A DNA stretch of 6,588 bases from Methanothrix sp. (GTDB lineage Archaea > Halobacteriota > Methanosarcinia > Methanotrichales > Methanotrichaceae): the NCBI GenBank assembly GCA_028688535.1, contig JAQTXY010000054.1, positions 2,531 through 9,118 on the forward strand, given 5' to 3'. A model generated the notes under the pieces. It searched no databases. It worked only from the letters and a program-made list of their open reading frames with translations, and was not told the DNA's origin. Positions 1 through 6,501 of this stretch are shown piece after piece. A program made the position numbers and the translations under genes. How positions within the stretch are numbered: position 1 is the first letter of the stretch; each line of letters begins with the position of its first letter.

Positions 1-36
1 GTGCTAGCCGCGCTCATGGTGCTAGCCGCGCTCATG
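1..36 (+). repeat. 18-bp perfect tandem repeat, two copies
   Basis: The unit gtgctagccgcgctcatg occurs twice without change (1-18 and 19-36). The next bases, gtgctg, begin a diverging third unit. The unit is a multiple of three and lies in frame with the partial gene, where each copy encodes VLAALM. The left side may contain more copies outside the window. Confidence 0.8.
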
Positions 37-87
37 GTGCTGCTTACCGTACTCAACATCGAGGATAACATAATCTACTATTCCTAA
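1..87 (+). CDS. C-terminal end of an unidentified hydrophobic protein (partial)
   Basis: A reading frame is open from the first base to a TAA at 85-87 and gives 28 residues. It begins with two identical VLAALM units followed by VLLTVLN, a strongly hydrophobic run of about 19 residues that would suit a membrane helix. The tail after it is short and polar/aromatic, IEDNIIYYS. The start of the gene lies outside the window, so family and function cannot be named. The perfect codon-aligned repeat and the clean stop favour real coding sequence, but a 28-codon frame is weak evidence by itself. The gene would converge on the minus-strand trpB2/NAD-kinase operon. Confidence 0.4.
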   Translation: MLAALMVLAALMVLLTVLNIEDNIIYYS

Positions 88-281
88 TTGATTTCGGACC
101 CTTATCAGGCTTAATCCGTATTTATCTTTTACTCACATCCCATATTTATAGATGGCCATAGAGAATTCCAAATATTAATATTAAATGGTTTAAATATTAT
201 ACAGCTTGCTTCGCGGGTACACCGCCGCCTTTTCACTAAATATGCCCATCTATCCTTAAATCGATATTTGATTGCGATCCT
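88..281. other. AT-rich convergent intergenic spacer
   Basis: This lies between the stop of the left partial gene and the stop of the ATP-NAD kinase gene, so both neighbours should terminate here. It is very AT-rich and includes the palindrome AATATTAATATT near 172-183. A small GCGG/CCGC hairpin (213-216 with 222-225) is followed by TTTT at 230-233. These could help termination on the + strand, but none is strong. I see no gene here. Confidence 0.4.
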
Positions 282-1442
282 TCAGAGCTCCCTGTTGAGT
301 ACCCAGAGACTGAGATCATTGTGCAACACTGATGCTGCTGCAGTCTCTTTCCTCTGCGCCATTCGATATCCTGTGAGCACCATTCTCTTCCCGGCCAGGA
401 TTCTATCCATCTCCTGGTCTCCCGAGTCCACTAATAGTCGCGACAGTTCGGCCAACTTATGGGGCGTGGATACTATTATCAAATTATCTTCACCCACACG
501 CCGCAAGATTGCAGCACTTATCTGCTGGCTGCCTCTCCCCAGTATGAAGCCCTGGGCACCGATTGGACTTACAATTATCTTGACGCTTTTTTCTTTATCT
601 AGCAATGCCAATAGATCCTTCTCCGAGGCGTCCTTAACGAGGAGGCTTCCCTTCTGTACAACATCTACACCAAGAAGTGTCTTCTCCACGCCCAATTTCT
701 CGGCTATCCTGGCAGTGGTTGTGCCCGCACCTAAAATGTAGGCTGAGCCGTCTCTCATGAATTCGGTGGCAAAGAGTGCAATCTGGTCTTTAAACTCCTC
801 TTCATTTTTAGAGCTATAGATCCTCTTTCGCTCCTGCACTAAGGTGGGCTTGTAAGGCGTGCGGGCCACAGCATAAAGTTTGGTCTGCAGCTCCCCTGCC
901 CGGTAAAGCTCCTCATCCACATCCACGATCTCTGTCTCTCTGGCTTTCAGTTCGCCTTTTACAAAACCTAGTGCCAGCTGTGCTGCTGCTTCTGGGCTGA
1001 TGGCAAACACGCCGGAATGCATCTTAACTCCAGCTGGGATTCCCAGAATGGGCAAGGTAGTGACGGCGCCGGCAATATCACGCGCTGTTCCGTCGCCTCC
1101 GCAAAATAAGACTAAATCGACGCACTCCTCCAGGAAGGCCTTACAAGCCAGCCTCGTATCCAAGGAGCCGGACACTTCTGCCGCTTGGTATACCACACTA
1201 TATTGCAGGCCGCAATTCCGCAGTTCGTCTTCACCCATCTGGCCGCTAGCGGTATAAAAATTGAGGCCAAGCTCAGGGGAAAGCAAATGCAGACATGCAT
1301 GTGCTCTCCTTGCTGCCAAAGGCTTGGCGCCCCTGGTCAAGGCGGCAGCCGCAAGGCCATCAGTTCCCTTCAGGCCTACTGCTCCGCCCATGCCGGCAAT
1401 GGGGTTGATGATAAAGCCGATCTTTCCGATTCTTGCAACCAT
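282..1442 (-). CDS. ATP-NAD kinase family protein (COG3199 type)
   Basis: A soluble protein of 386 residues. By family it would phosphorylate NAD to NADP with ATP; the biochemistry of this archaeal branch is less settled than that of classical NadK. The N-terminus, KIGFIINPIAGMGG followed by VGLKGTDG, is typical of the branch. The diacylglycerol/NAD-kinase signature GGDGT is at residues 115-119 inside LVLFCGGDGTARD, then GIPAGVKMHSGVFA at 134-147. A glycine-rich ILGAGTTTARIAEKLG segment follows at 236-251. The frame is open upstream to 1604, but that extension lies inside trpB2 and has no family character. The ATG at 1442 overlaps the trpB2 TGA by one base (TGATG), so I choose it and infer translational coupling. 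The gene is last in its operon. Confidence 0.88.
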   Translation of the reverse strand: MVARIGKIGFIINPIAGMGGAVGLKGTDGLAAAALTRGAKPLAARRAHACLHLLSPELGLNFYTASGQMGEDELRNCGLQYSVVYQAAEVSGSLDTRLACKAFLEECVDLVLFCGGDGTARDIAGAVTTLPILGIPAGVKMHSGVFAISPEAAAQLALGFVKGELKARETEIVDVDEELYRAGELQTKLYAVARTPYKPTLVQERKRIYSSKNEEEFKDQIALFATEFMRDGSAYILGAGTTTARIAEKLGVEKTLLGVDVVQKGSLLVKDASEKDLLALLDKEKSVKIIVSPIGAQGFILGRGSQQISAAILRRVGEDNLIIVSTPHKLAELSRLLVDSGDQEMDRILAGKRMVLTGYRMAQRKETAAASVLHNDLSLWVLNREL

Positions 1443-2794
1443 CAAACCTGTGGCAGCTTCGCTAGGGATTGCTTGACCAGATCTGCAGGATACTCGTAGT
1501 CCACCAACAAGCCATCGTTGTAGGCATCGTAAGCAGCCAGGTCGAAGTGTCCGTGTCCAGTCAGGGAGATAAATATGGTCTTGGCCTCGCCAGTCTTCTT
1601 GCACCTTCTTGCCTCGTCTATGGCAGGCTTGATGGCATGAGCCGCCTCTGGAGCAGGAATTATGCCTTCAGAGCGTGCAAAGAGGGTGGCAGCTTCGAAG
1701 ACTTCCGTCTGCTGCAGAGCCGTGGCCTCAATCAGGCCGTCATGCACCAGATTACAGAGCAGGGGGGCGTCTCCATGATAGCGCAGGCCGCCAGCATGGA
1801 TACCGGGTGGGATAAAGTCATGGCCTAAAGTGAACATCTTGATCACCGGAGCCATACCGGCAGTATCTCCAAAGTCATAGGCATAGAGCCCTTTGGTCAG
1901 GCTGGGACAGGCAGATGGCTCGCAGGCTACCATGCGCAGATCCTTCTTGTCCTTCATCTTGTCAGGTATGAATGGGAATACCATGCCAGGGAAGTTGCTT
2001 CCGCCGCCGCAGCAGCCGTACATGATGTCAGGATAGTCATCGGCCAGATCGAACTGCTTCTTGAGCTCCAGACCTTCAATGGTTTGATGGAGAAGAACAT
2101 GGTTTAGCACTGAGCCCAGGGCATAATTGGTATCACTATGGCTAGCCGCATCCTCTACCGCCTCGGAGATAGCAATACCCAGAGAGCCAGGTGTGTCCGG
2201 CATCTCCGCCAGGATCTTTCTGCCGAAATTGGTCTTATCGGATGGGCTGGCAAAACAATCTGCTCCCCAGACCCGCATGGCGCTCTTGCGGTAGGGTTTG
2301 CTGTCGAAGCTTGATCGAACCATGTAAACGGTGCACTTCAGGCCAAAGAGACAGGTGGCCAAAGAGAGTGCTGATCCCCACTGTCCTGCGCCGGTTTCCG
2401 TGGCCAGCCGCTCTATTCCCTCCTTCATGTTGTAATAGGCCTGAGGTACGGCCGTATTGGGCTTATGGCTGCCGGCTGGGCTCACGCCCTCATATTTGTA
2501 GTAGATCCTGGCAGGAGTTTGCAGAGCCTTCTCCAGGGCAGCAGCTCGGTAAAGGGGAGTAGGCCTCCAGAGACGGTAGATGTCGCGCACCTCTTCCGGG
2601 ATATCTATCCAGCGATCGGTGCTCATCTCCTGTTGGATGAGCGCTTTGGGAAAGATCATCTCCATGTCCGAGGCACACAAAGGCTTTAGCGTCCCGGGAT
2701 GCAGAGGCGGGTCCAGGGGCGTGGGCATGTCGGCGGCTACGTTATACCACTTCTTGGGGATCTCTTCCTCGTCGAGCAAATATTTGATCTTCAT
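1442..2794 (-). CDS. trpB2: Tryptophan synthase beta chain, TrpB2 type
   Basis: A PLP enzyme of 450 residues that condenses indole with serine (or O-phosphoserine in some TrpB2 enzymes) to make tryptophan. It is the longer TrpB2 form, which usually acts without TrpA, and no trpA is adjacent. Counting from the GTG at 2803, the PLP lysine is K114 in [19 protein letters not shown] is at 136-143, and the glycine-rich phosphate loop is GCCGGGSN at 263-270. The N-terminal region with the acidic [11 protein letters not shown] segment and the C-terminal [13 protein letters not shown] are typical of TrpB2. The GTG at 2803 overlaps the GGAG Shine-Dalgarno-like motif (2806-2803), whereas the ATG at 2794 sits eight bases after it, so I prefer 2794. 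It heads the operon with the ATP-NAD kinase gene. Confidence 0.93.
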   Translation of the reverse strand: MKIKYLLDEEEIPKKWYNVAADMPTPLDPPLHPGTLKPLCASDMEMIFPKALIQQEMSTDRWIDIPEEVRDIYRLWRPTPLYRAAALEKALQTPARIYYKYEGVSPAGSHKPNTAVPQAYYNMKEGIERLATETGAGQWGSALSLATCLFGLKCTVYMVRSSFDSKPYRKSAMRVWGADCFASPSDKTNFGRKILAEMPDTPGSLGIAISEAVEDAASHSDTNYALGSVLNHVLLHQTIEGLELKKQFDLADDYPDIMYGCCGGGSNFPGMVFPFIPDKMKDKKDLRMVACEPSACPSLTKGLYAYDFGDTAGMAPVIKMFTLGHDFIPPGIHAGGLRYHGDAPLLCNLVHDGLIEATALQQTEVFEAATLFARSEGIIPAPEAAHAIKPAIDEARRCKKTGEAKTIFISLTGHGHFDLAAYDAYNDGLLVDYEYPADLVKQSLAKLPQV

Positions 2795-2818
2795 CTGGGA
2801 CACTCCATCTTTAAACTA

Positions 2819-2840
2819 CGATGTAACCTAATGTACATCG
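2819..2840. promoter_or_regulatory. Candidate operator: inverted repeat with TGTACA (TRP-box-like)
   Basis: CGATGTA (2819-2825) and TACATCG (2834-2840) are perfect 7-bp inverted arms with an 8-bp spacer. The right arm overlaps the palindrome TGTACA at 2832-2837, and the left arm holds the near match TGTAAC at 2822-2827. TGTACA is the reported TRP-box consensus of TrpY, which represses trpEGCFBAD and trpB2 in Methanothermobacter. The repeat lies between the trpB2 TATA box and its start codon, where the transcript is expected to begin. Binding by a TrpY-like protein here is inference. Confidence 0.45.
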
Positions 2841-2852
2841 ATGGTGTTATCG

Positions 2853-2866
2853 TATTTATTTAAAGG
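2853..2866 (-). promoter_or_regulatory. Archaeal TATA box of the trpB2 operon
   Basis: Read on the minus strand this is CCTTTAAATAAATA, containing the archaeal TATA consensus TTTAAATA at 2864-2857. It sits about 65 bases before the trpB2 ATG, so transcription would begin near 2835-2830 and leave a short leader that carries the GGAG motif. The same AT-rich patch could also serve leuC on the other strand. Confidence 0.55.
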
Positions 2867-2933
2867 CTTTGAACGGGTCTGAAGAGTTTTTGCCTGATAT
2901 TATTTTGCGCTGCAATGTAAGGATTTATTTATC

Positions 2934-4223
2934 ATGGATGAGATGGCCCTTGCCATGAGTGGCCAAACCCTGTCTGAGAAGATATTTTCCAAGGCGGCAG
3001 CAAAAGAGGCACATGCGGGCGAGTTCGTCATGGCGGACATAGACGGCGCTATGATACACGACATCACCGGCCCGCTGGCGGTCAAGGGATTTTATGAGAT
3101 CGCGGGCAAAGATGCCCGGGTGTGGGACCCTGAAAAAATCGTCCTGCTCTTTGATCACCAGGTTCCCGCGGACAGCCTGAAGGCGGCGGAGAATCATATA
3201 ATGCTGCGCAAATTCGCGCAGGAGCAGGGCATCTTGAACTACGACATATTCTGTGGCGTATGCCATCAGGTTATGCCTGAGAAGGGGCATGTGCTGCCCG
3301 GGCAAATCATCTTAGGTACTGACTCGCATACCTGTACCTACGGTGCCCTGGGGGCCTTTGCCACCGGTGTCGGATCTACTGACATGTCATCCGTCTTTGC
3401 CACAGGCAAGCTCTGGTTCATGGTGCCCAAAACATTGCAGCTCATCATAGAAGGAAAGCTGCCACCCCGTGTTACCTCCAAGGACGTGGTGCTGAGGATC
3501 ATTGGTGATATCGGGGCGGACGGAGCAAACTATCTGGCATGCGAATTCTTGGGAGAGGCTGCGAAGCGCATGAGCATCCCGGAGAGGATGACTGTCTCCA
3601 ACATGGCCATTGAGATGGGGGCCAAGGCTGGCATCTTCGAGGTGGATGAGACTACTATCAAGTACCTGGAGGACCGGGTGAAGGATAAGGCTGCCATTCG
3701 TGAGGGAACGGTGCGAACCGATGAGGATGCATCTTTCGCTAAGAAGAGCTGGAATGTCAGCGACCTGGAGCCGCAGATTGCCATGCCTCATAACGTGGAC
3801 AATGTTCTGCCGATAAGCAAGGTACCGGAGACGAAGATTGATCAGGTCTTCCTGGGATCGTGCACCAATGGGAGATTCGAGGATCTCCTCCTCGCCTCCC
3901 AGATGATGAAAGGCGAGAGCGTGGCCAGGGGCGTGCGCATGATTGTGGTGCCGGCCAGCAGGGAGGAGTATATGAAATGTCTGCATGCCGGCCTCATAGA
4001 GAAGTTCATGGAGGCGGGGGCCATGTTTGAGTCCGCTTGCTGCGGGCCGTGTATGGGGGGATCCTTCGGCCTGCTGGGCGCGGGTGAGCGCTGTCTTTCT
4101 ACATCCAACCGCAACTTCGTAGGAAGGCAGGGCAGTCCCCAGGCGTTCGTCTACCTCAGCTCGCCTGCCACGGCAGGAGCGAGCGCCATCACCGGGTACA
4201 TCACTGACCCCCGCGAGATTTAG
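2934..4223 (+). CDS. leuC: 3-isopropylmalate / homoaconitate dehydratase large subunit
   Basis: The catalytic large subunit (429 residues) of an aconitase-family dehydratase that moves a hydroxyl group by dehydration and rehydration. The substrate is isopropylmalate in leucine synthesis, or homocitrate/homoaconitate in methanogen 2-oxosuberate (coenzyme B) synthesis. Visible motifs are FDHQVP (73-78), GTDSHT (128-133), LGSCTNGR (307-314), ACCGPCMGG (368-376) and the C-terminal [16 protein letters not shown]310, C370 and C373 should hold the 4Fe-4S cluster. It must pair with a LeuD-type small subunit, which is not adjacent; substrate choice depends largely on that partner, so leuC versus hacA stays open. 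AAGGA at 2919-2923 is ten bases before the ATG at 2934; ATGs at 2943 and 2955 are alternatives closer to the usual N-terminus. A TATA-like stretch (about 2896-2905) lies close upstream. Confidence 0.92.
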   Translation: MDEMALAMSGQTLSEKIFSKAAAKEAHAGEFVMADIDGAMIHDITGPLAVKGFYEIAGKDARVWDPEKIVLLFDHQVPADSLKAAENHIMLRKFAQEQGILNYDIFCGVCHQVMPEKGHVLPGQIILGTDSHTCTYGALGAFATGVGSTDMSSVFATGKLWFMVPKTLQLIIEGKLPPRVTSKDVVLRIIGDIGADGANYLACEFLGEAAKRMSIPERMTVSNMAIEMGAKAGIFEVDETTIKYLEDRVKDKAAIREGTVRTDEDASFAKKSWNVSDLEPQIAMPHNVDNVLPISKVPETKIDQVFLGSCTNGRFEDLLLASQMMKGESVARGVRMIVVPASREEYMKCLHAGLIEKFMEAGAMFESACCGPCMGGSFGLLGAGERCLSTSNRNFVGRQGSPQAFVYLSSPATAGASAITGYITDPREI

Positions 4224-4231
4224 TTTAAATA
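4224..4231 (+). promoter_or_regulatory. Archaeal TATA box, probable truA promoter
   Basis: A perfect TTTAAATA follows the leuC stop codon directly. Transcription would start about 25 bases on, near 4253-4258, inside the left arm of the CTTTGTG palindrome, giving truA a leader of about 75 bases. This makes truA likely to be transcribed on its own, though read-through from leuC is possible. Confidence 0.45.
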
Positions 4232-4240
4232 GTAATTTCG

Positions 4241-4307
4241 CTTTGTGTCTTTGTGCCTTTGTGGTTAAGAATCGTTCCGCTCACCACAAAGACACAAAGT
4301 CACAAAG
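4241..4307. repeat. Large imperfect palindrome built from CTTTGTG repeats
   Basis: The left arm (4241-4265) is three CTTTGTG units at 8-bp spacing, each followed by one variable base (T, C, G). The right arm (4283-4307) is its reverse complement with 23 of 25 positions matching. The 17-base loop between them is 4266-4282. From memory, similar CTTTGTG/CACAAAG repeats occur in intergenic regions of many unrelated bacteria and archaea, so it may be a dispersed element. As RNA it would fold into one long hairpin between leuC and truA; there is no clear U-tract after it, so terminator function is uncertain. Confidence 0.85.
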
Positions 4308-4331
4308 ACGACGATTTCTGGGATAAATTGG

Positions 4332-5144
4332 ATGAAGATTGCACTCAAGCTCGCCTATTTGGGCGACAACTACTATGGCTTTCAGCGCCAGCCGGATCTG
4401 ATCACTGTCGATTCAGAGGTTCGCAAAGCGCTCTCACAAATAGGGGTCATTCACGGCGACTTCTGCTACGCGGGCAGAACGGACCGCGGAGTCTCTGCTC
4501 TAGGCCAGGTAATCGACTTTTGGATCGATGAGGACAAGGCCAAGTTGACCCGACCACGCTGCGTAAACGGCCGGTTGCCCAGGGACATCTGGACCTGGGC
4601 CTGGGCCGTAGCGCCTATAGGTTTTAGCGCCCGCTGGAATGCCCAGTGGCGCGAGTATCGCTATCTTTTATGGCATCCGGGCCTGGATATGGAGAAGATG
4701 CACGCAGCGGCAGCGCAGCTTTTGGGCGAGCACGACTTTAGAAACTTCTCCTCGGCCAAGGTGGATACGGTGAAGACCGTGCAAAAATTGCAGATCTCTG
4801 AGGAGAATGGGCTTTTCGTCTTCGACATTCGGGCCAATGGCTTTCTCTGGAATATGGTGCGAAAGATCGTAGGGGCTCTGGAGAAGGTGGGGGCGGGACA
4901 GAAGGAGATGAGCTGGTTTTCAGATCTGCTGCGCCCGGAACTCAATCACGGAGCTCCCACCGCTCCGGCTGATGGTCTGATCCTCATGGATGTGGGCTAT
5001 GAGGGGCTGGACTGGCAGGTGGACGAGTACTCCCGGGCGCGGGCGGCCAGTGCGCTGGCGGCCACCGTGCAGAGCAGGATGGCGAGAGCGAGCGTGGCCA
5101 GGGTGATGGAGAGGGCGATGACGCAGGAGAATATTTCAGTTTGA
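4332..5144 (+). CDS. truA: tRNA pseudouridine synthase A
   Basis: TruA converts uridines to pseudouridine at positions 38-40 in the tRNA anticodon arm. The protein has 270 residues, near the usual family length. The N-terminus is KLAYLGDNYYGFQRQP, and catalytic D51 lies in the CYAGRTDRGVSALGQ motif (45-59). The REYRY stretch (107-111) carries the conserved tyrosine, followed by LGEHDFRNFSSAK (131-143), GFLWNMVRKIVGAL (170-183) and GAPTAPADGLILMDVGY (207-223). The basic, alanine-rich tail after GY (residues 224-270) is longer than the core fold seems to need and contains two 15-bp near-duplications. The ATG at 4332 fits the family start; the ribosome-binding site is weak. A decayed copy of the same gene lies just downstream. 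Confidence 0.93.
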   Translation: MKIALKLAYLGDNYYGFQRQPDLITVDSEVRKALSQIGVIHGDFCYAGRTDRGVSALGQVIDFWIDEDKAKLTRPRCVNGRLPRDIWTWAWAVAPIGFSARWNAQWREYRYLLWHPGLDMEKMHAAAAQLLGEHDFRNFSSAKVDTVKTVQKLQISEENGLFVFDIRANGFLWNMVRKIVGALEKVGAGQKEMSWFSDLLRPELNHGAPTAPADGLILMDVGYEGLDWQVDEYSRARAASALAATVQSRMARASVARVMERAMTQENISV

Positions 5145-5308
5145 GCCGGACCGGTGTGCTAAACCAATATGTGAAAAGGAGGGTGGGAAAGCCGAAGGGT
5201 AACGAAGGAGGGAAGAAGAACGCTATCGACTTTCGCCGAATAACATATAGCAAATTGCCGATGTATATAGTTTTCGGTATAAGTTAAACGGAGCACTGCT
5301 ATACCAAA
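5145..5308. other. Gene-free stretch after truA
   Basis: This stretch is purine-rich in its first 80 bases, with two AAGGAGGG runs (near 5177-5184 and 5206-5213) that are not followed by any usable reading frame, and AT-rich afterwards. A GGTATA (5277-5282) and TATACC (5301-5306) pair is the only inverted repeat I see. It could be the further decayed front part of the truA relic, but no protein-level similarity is visible here. Confidence 0.35.
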
Positions 5309-5624
5309 GAAATTGGGCTTTCAGCCAAGTGCGATGCGGCAGCGCACAGGAATCTCACACAGCGTCACTTTGCGTGAATCGACATCCTCTGGAACATGGT
5401 GTGAATGATAGTAGGGGCTGGGGAGACGGGTGGGGGCGGGCCGGAAGGAGATAGAATACGCGGCACCCGGAGCAAAAACGCGGCGTGCCTACCGCCCCAG
5501 TTGATCCTCATGGATGCGGGCTACGCGGGGGCAGGACAGGCAAGTGGACGAGCGCTCACGTGCGCGGGCGGCGACGGTGCAGAGCCGGATGGCCAGGGTG
5601 ATGAAGATGGCGATGGATTCTTAA
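5309..5624 (+). pseudogene. Eroded partial second copy of truA
   Basis: Translated pieces follow the order of the intact TruA next door. EIGLSAKCDA (from 5309) resembles PIGFSARWNA. AAAHRNLTQRHF (5336-5371) resembles AAAAQLLGEHDF. LWNMV (5387-5401) is identical, then a TGA at 5402-5404 replaces the arginine codon and MIVGAGE continues. LILMDAGYAG (5501-5530) matches LILMDVGYEG. A frameshift before 5541 is followed by QVDERSRARAATVQSRMAR (5541-5597), against QVDEYSRARAA...TVQSRMAR, ending in TAA at 5622-5624. Nucleotide similarity from 5387 on is obvious. The catalytic-aspartate region is missing, and there are stops, a frameshift and deletions, so it cannot make an active enzyme. The part before 5387 is less certain than the rest. 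Confidence 0.8.
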
Positions 5625-5787
5625 TGTGATCGAGTTATAATTAATTTAATGAAGCAAGAGCTGATTAGGGTGAGTTTGTGCGGAAAATGTTTTCCTGGGT
5701 ATTTCGGAAATCTTATCGAATTAATGCCCTCTGGCTCCCGGGGAGAATCTTGTTCAAATGGATCCATTAGGAAGAACATATTAGTAA
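5625..5787. other. Gene-free stretch with one small doubtful frame
   Basis: This stretch lies between the truA relic and the promoter of the last gene. A frame of 51 codons runs from ATG 5649 to TAA 5802-5804 and contains LCGKCFPGYFGN, with a CxxC pair, and an AT-rich TATAATTAATT just before it. I do not recognise it, it runs into the next gene's TATA box, and no clear ribosome-binding site precedes it, so I do not call it a gene. Confidence 0.35.
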
Positions 5788-5807
5788 CTTATAAAAATTT
5801 ATAAATA
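5788..5807 (+). promoter_or_regulatory. Archaeal TATA region of the last gene
   Basis: Two overlapping candidates are present: CTTATAAAAA (5788-5797) and TTTATAAATA (5798-5807), the second close to the archaeal consensus. Starts about 25 bases on would fall near 5815-5830, so the mRNA would have almost no leader before the ATG at 5833. Confidence 0.55.
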
Positions 5808-5832
5808 CATTGAATTAAGTGGGGCGGAATGG

Positions 5833-6501
5833 ATGATGCATAGTGGTTCAAGGACAGTAGGCGGCGATATGCCAAATGAAATAGAACGAAGCGTTAACAT
5901 TCTCTTAGATGAATTTATGGAGATTGTAAAAGATATAACCAGTAAACGAAAGCTTCGTCAGGCAGTCGTCCGAAGTTTGCTTACTTGTAGTCTTGCAGCA
6001 ATAGCGGATAAAAATCAATTGATTCTCATTGCTCAACGCCATTTTGGGATGCCTAGTTCACTATTTATTTACCGTCCAGAGGAGCTAATTATGCTAGAAT
6101 CGATATCAACCCTTGCCAGATGGGATCTAGGATTTGAAGATCCATTTTCTATAATTTTCCCCATAGAATTGTTGAATCAAGAAAAAGAGAAGCGAAGAAA
6201 TGCATTGAAATCTATTGCAATCAGTCATGTGGAGTCTGAATATCAGAGGGTAATCAAAATGACTAGTGTCATACAAATAAATCCACTTTTTGGACCTGCT
6301 TCGTATAGCATAGATGAACGATTAGCTTTTGTTCTTATGCCTTTTACAGAAGAATTAACAGAAATATATAATCTGTTTATCAAACCAACGGTTGAACAAA
6401 ATGGTACAGGATTAATCTGCAGGCGTGCTGATGATTATAAAACAAATAGTAACTATTCAGTCTCCCAATCAAAACTCAATTTTTATCCCGAAACATCATA
6501 A
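5833..6501 (+). CDS. Protein with a truncated TIR-like / 2-deoxyribosyltransferase-like C-terminus
   Basis: A protein of 222 residues. Residues 1-160 are mostly charged and helical-looking and I do not recognise them; there is no signal peptide or membrane segment. From about residue 165, DERLAFVLMPFTEELTEIYN followed by IKPTVEQNG and RRADD matches the opening of the TIR-like / nucleoside 2-deoxyribosyltransferase-like fold (consensus FVIMPF...IKP...RADD), a domain often found in bacterial and archaeal defence proteins. Such domains run on for roughly another 100 residues, but this one ends 20 residues after RADD, so it is probably C-terminally truncated and inactive. Two adjacent ATGs (5833, 5836) and an in-frame ATG at 5869 are possible starts; the TATA position suggests a nearly leaderless start at 5833. 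It is far more AT-rich than truA or leuC, which suggests acquired DNA. Confidence 0.6.
   Translation: MMHSGSRTVGGDMPNEIERSVNILLDEFMEIVKDITSKRKLRQAVVRSLLTCSLAAIADKNQLILIAQRHFGMPSSLFIYRPEELIMLESISTLARWDLGFEDPFSIIFPIELLNQEKEKRRNALKSIAISHVESEYQRVIKMTSVIQINPLFGPASYSIDERLAFVLMPFTEELTEIYNLFIKPTVEQNGTGLICRRADDYKTNSNYSVSQSKLNFYPETS

Noticed and set aside
268..741. Plus-strand open frame opposite the ATP-NAD kinase gene
   Set aside because: It is antisense to a recognised gene, serine-rich low-complexity translation, with no ribosome-binding site.
1443..1604. Upstream extension of the ATP-NAD kinase frame by 54 codons
   Set aside because: It lies wholly inside the trpB2 C-terminal coding region, shows no family similarity, and the ATG at 1442 gives the canonical N-terminus.
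3387..3986. Long minus-strand open frame opposite leuC
   Set aside because: It is antisense to a clearly recognised conserved enzyme, has no recognisable motifs and is histidine/leucine-rich as expected from reversed coding sequence.
4241..4307. CRISPR-like array
   Set aside because: The units are 7-8 bp and adjacent, without unique spacers, and no cas gene is present; the arms form one palindrome.
4253..4531. Open frame starting in the CTTTGTG palindrome and running into truA
   Set aside because: Its first part is a translation of the repeat and the remainder overlaps truA in another frame, so it is not a gene.
4984..5253. Minus-strand proline/serine-rich frame across the truA end
   Set aside because: It is the reverse complement of the alanine-rich truA tail and shows strongly biased composition without motifs.
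5405..5629. A 74-residue glycine-rich protein
   Set aside because: The frame is the first part of the truA relic followed by out-of-frame sequence after the frameshift, not an independent gene.
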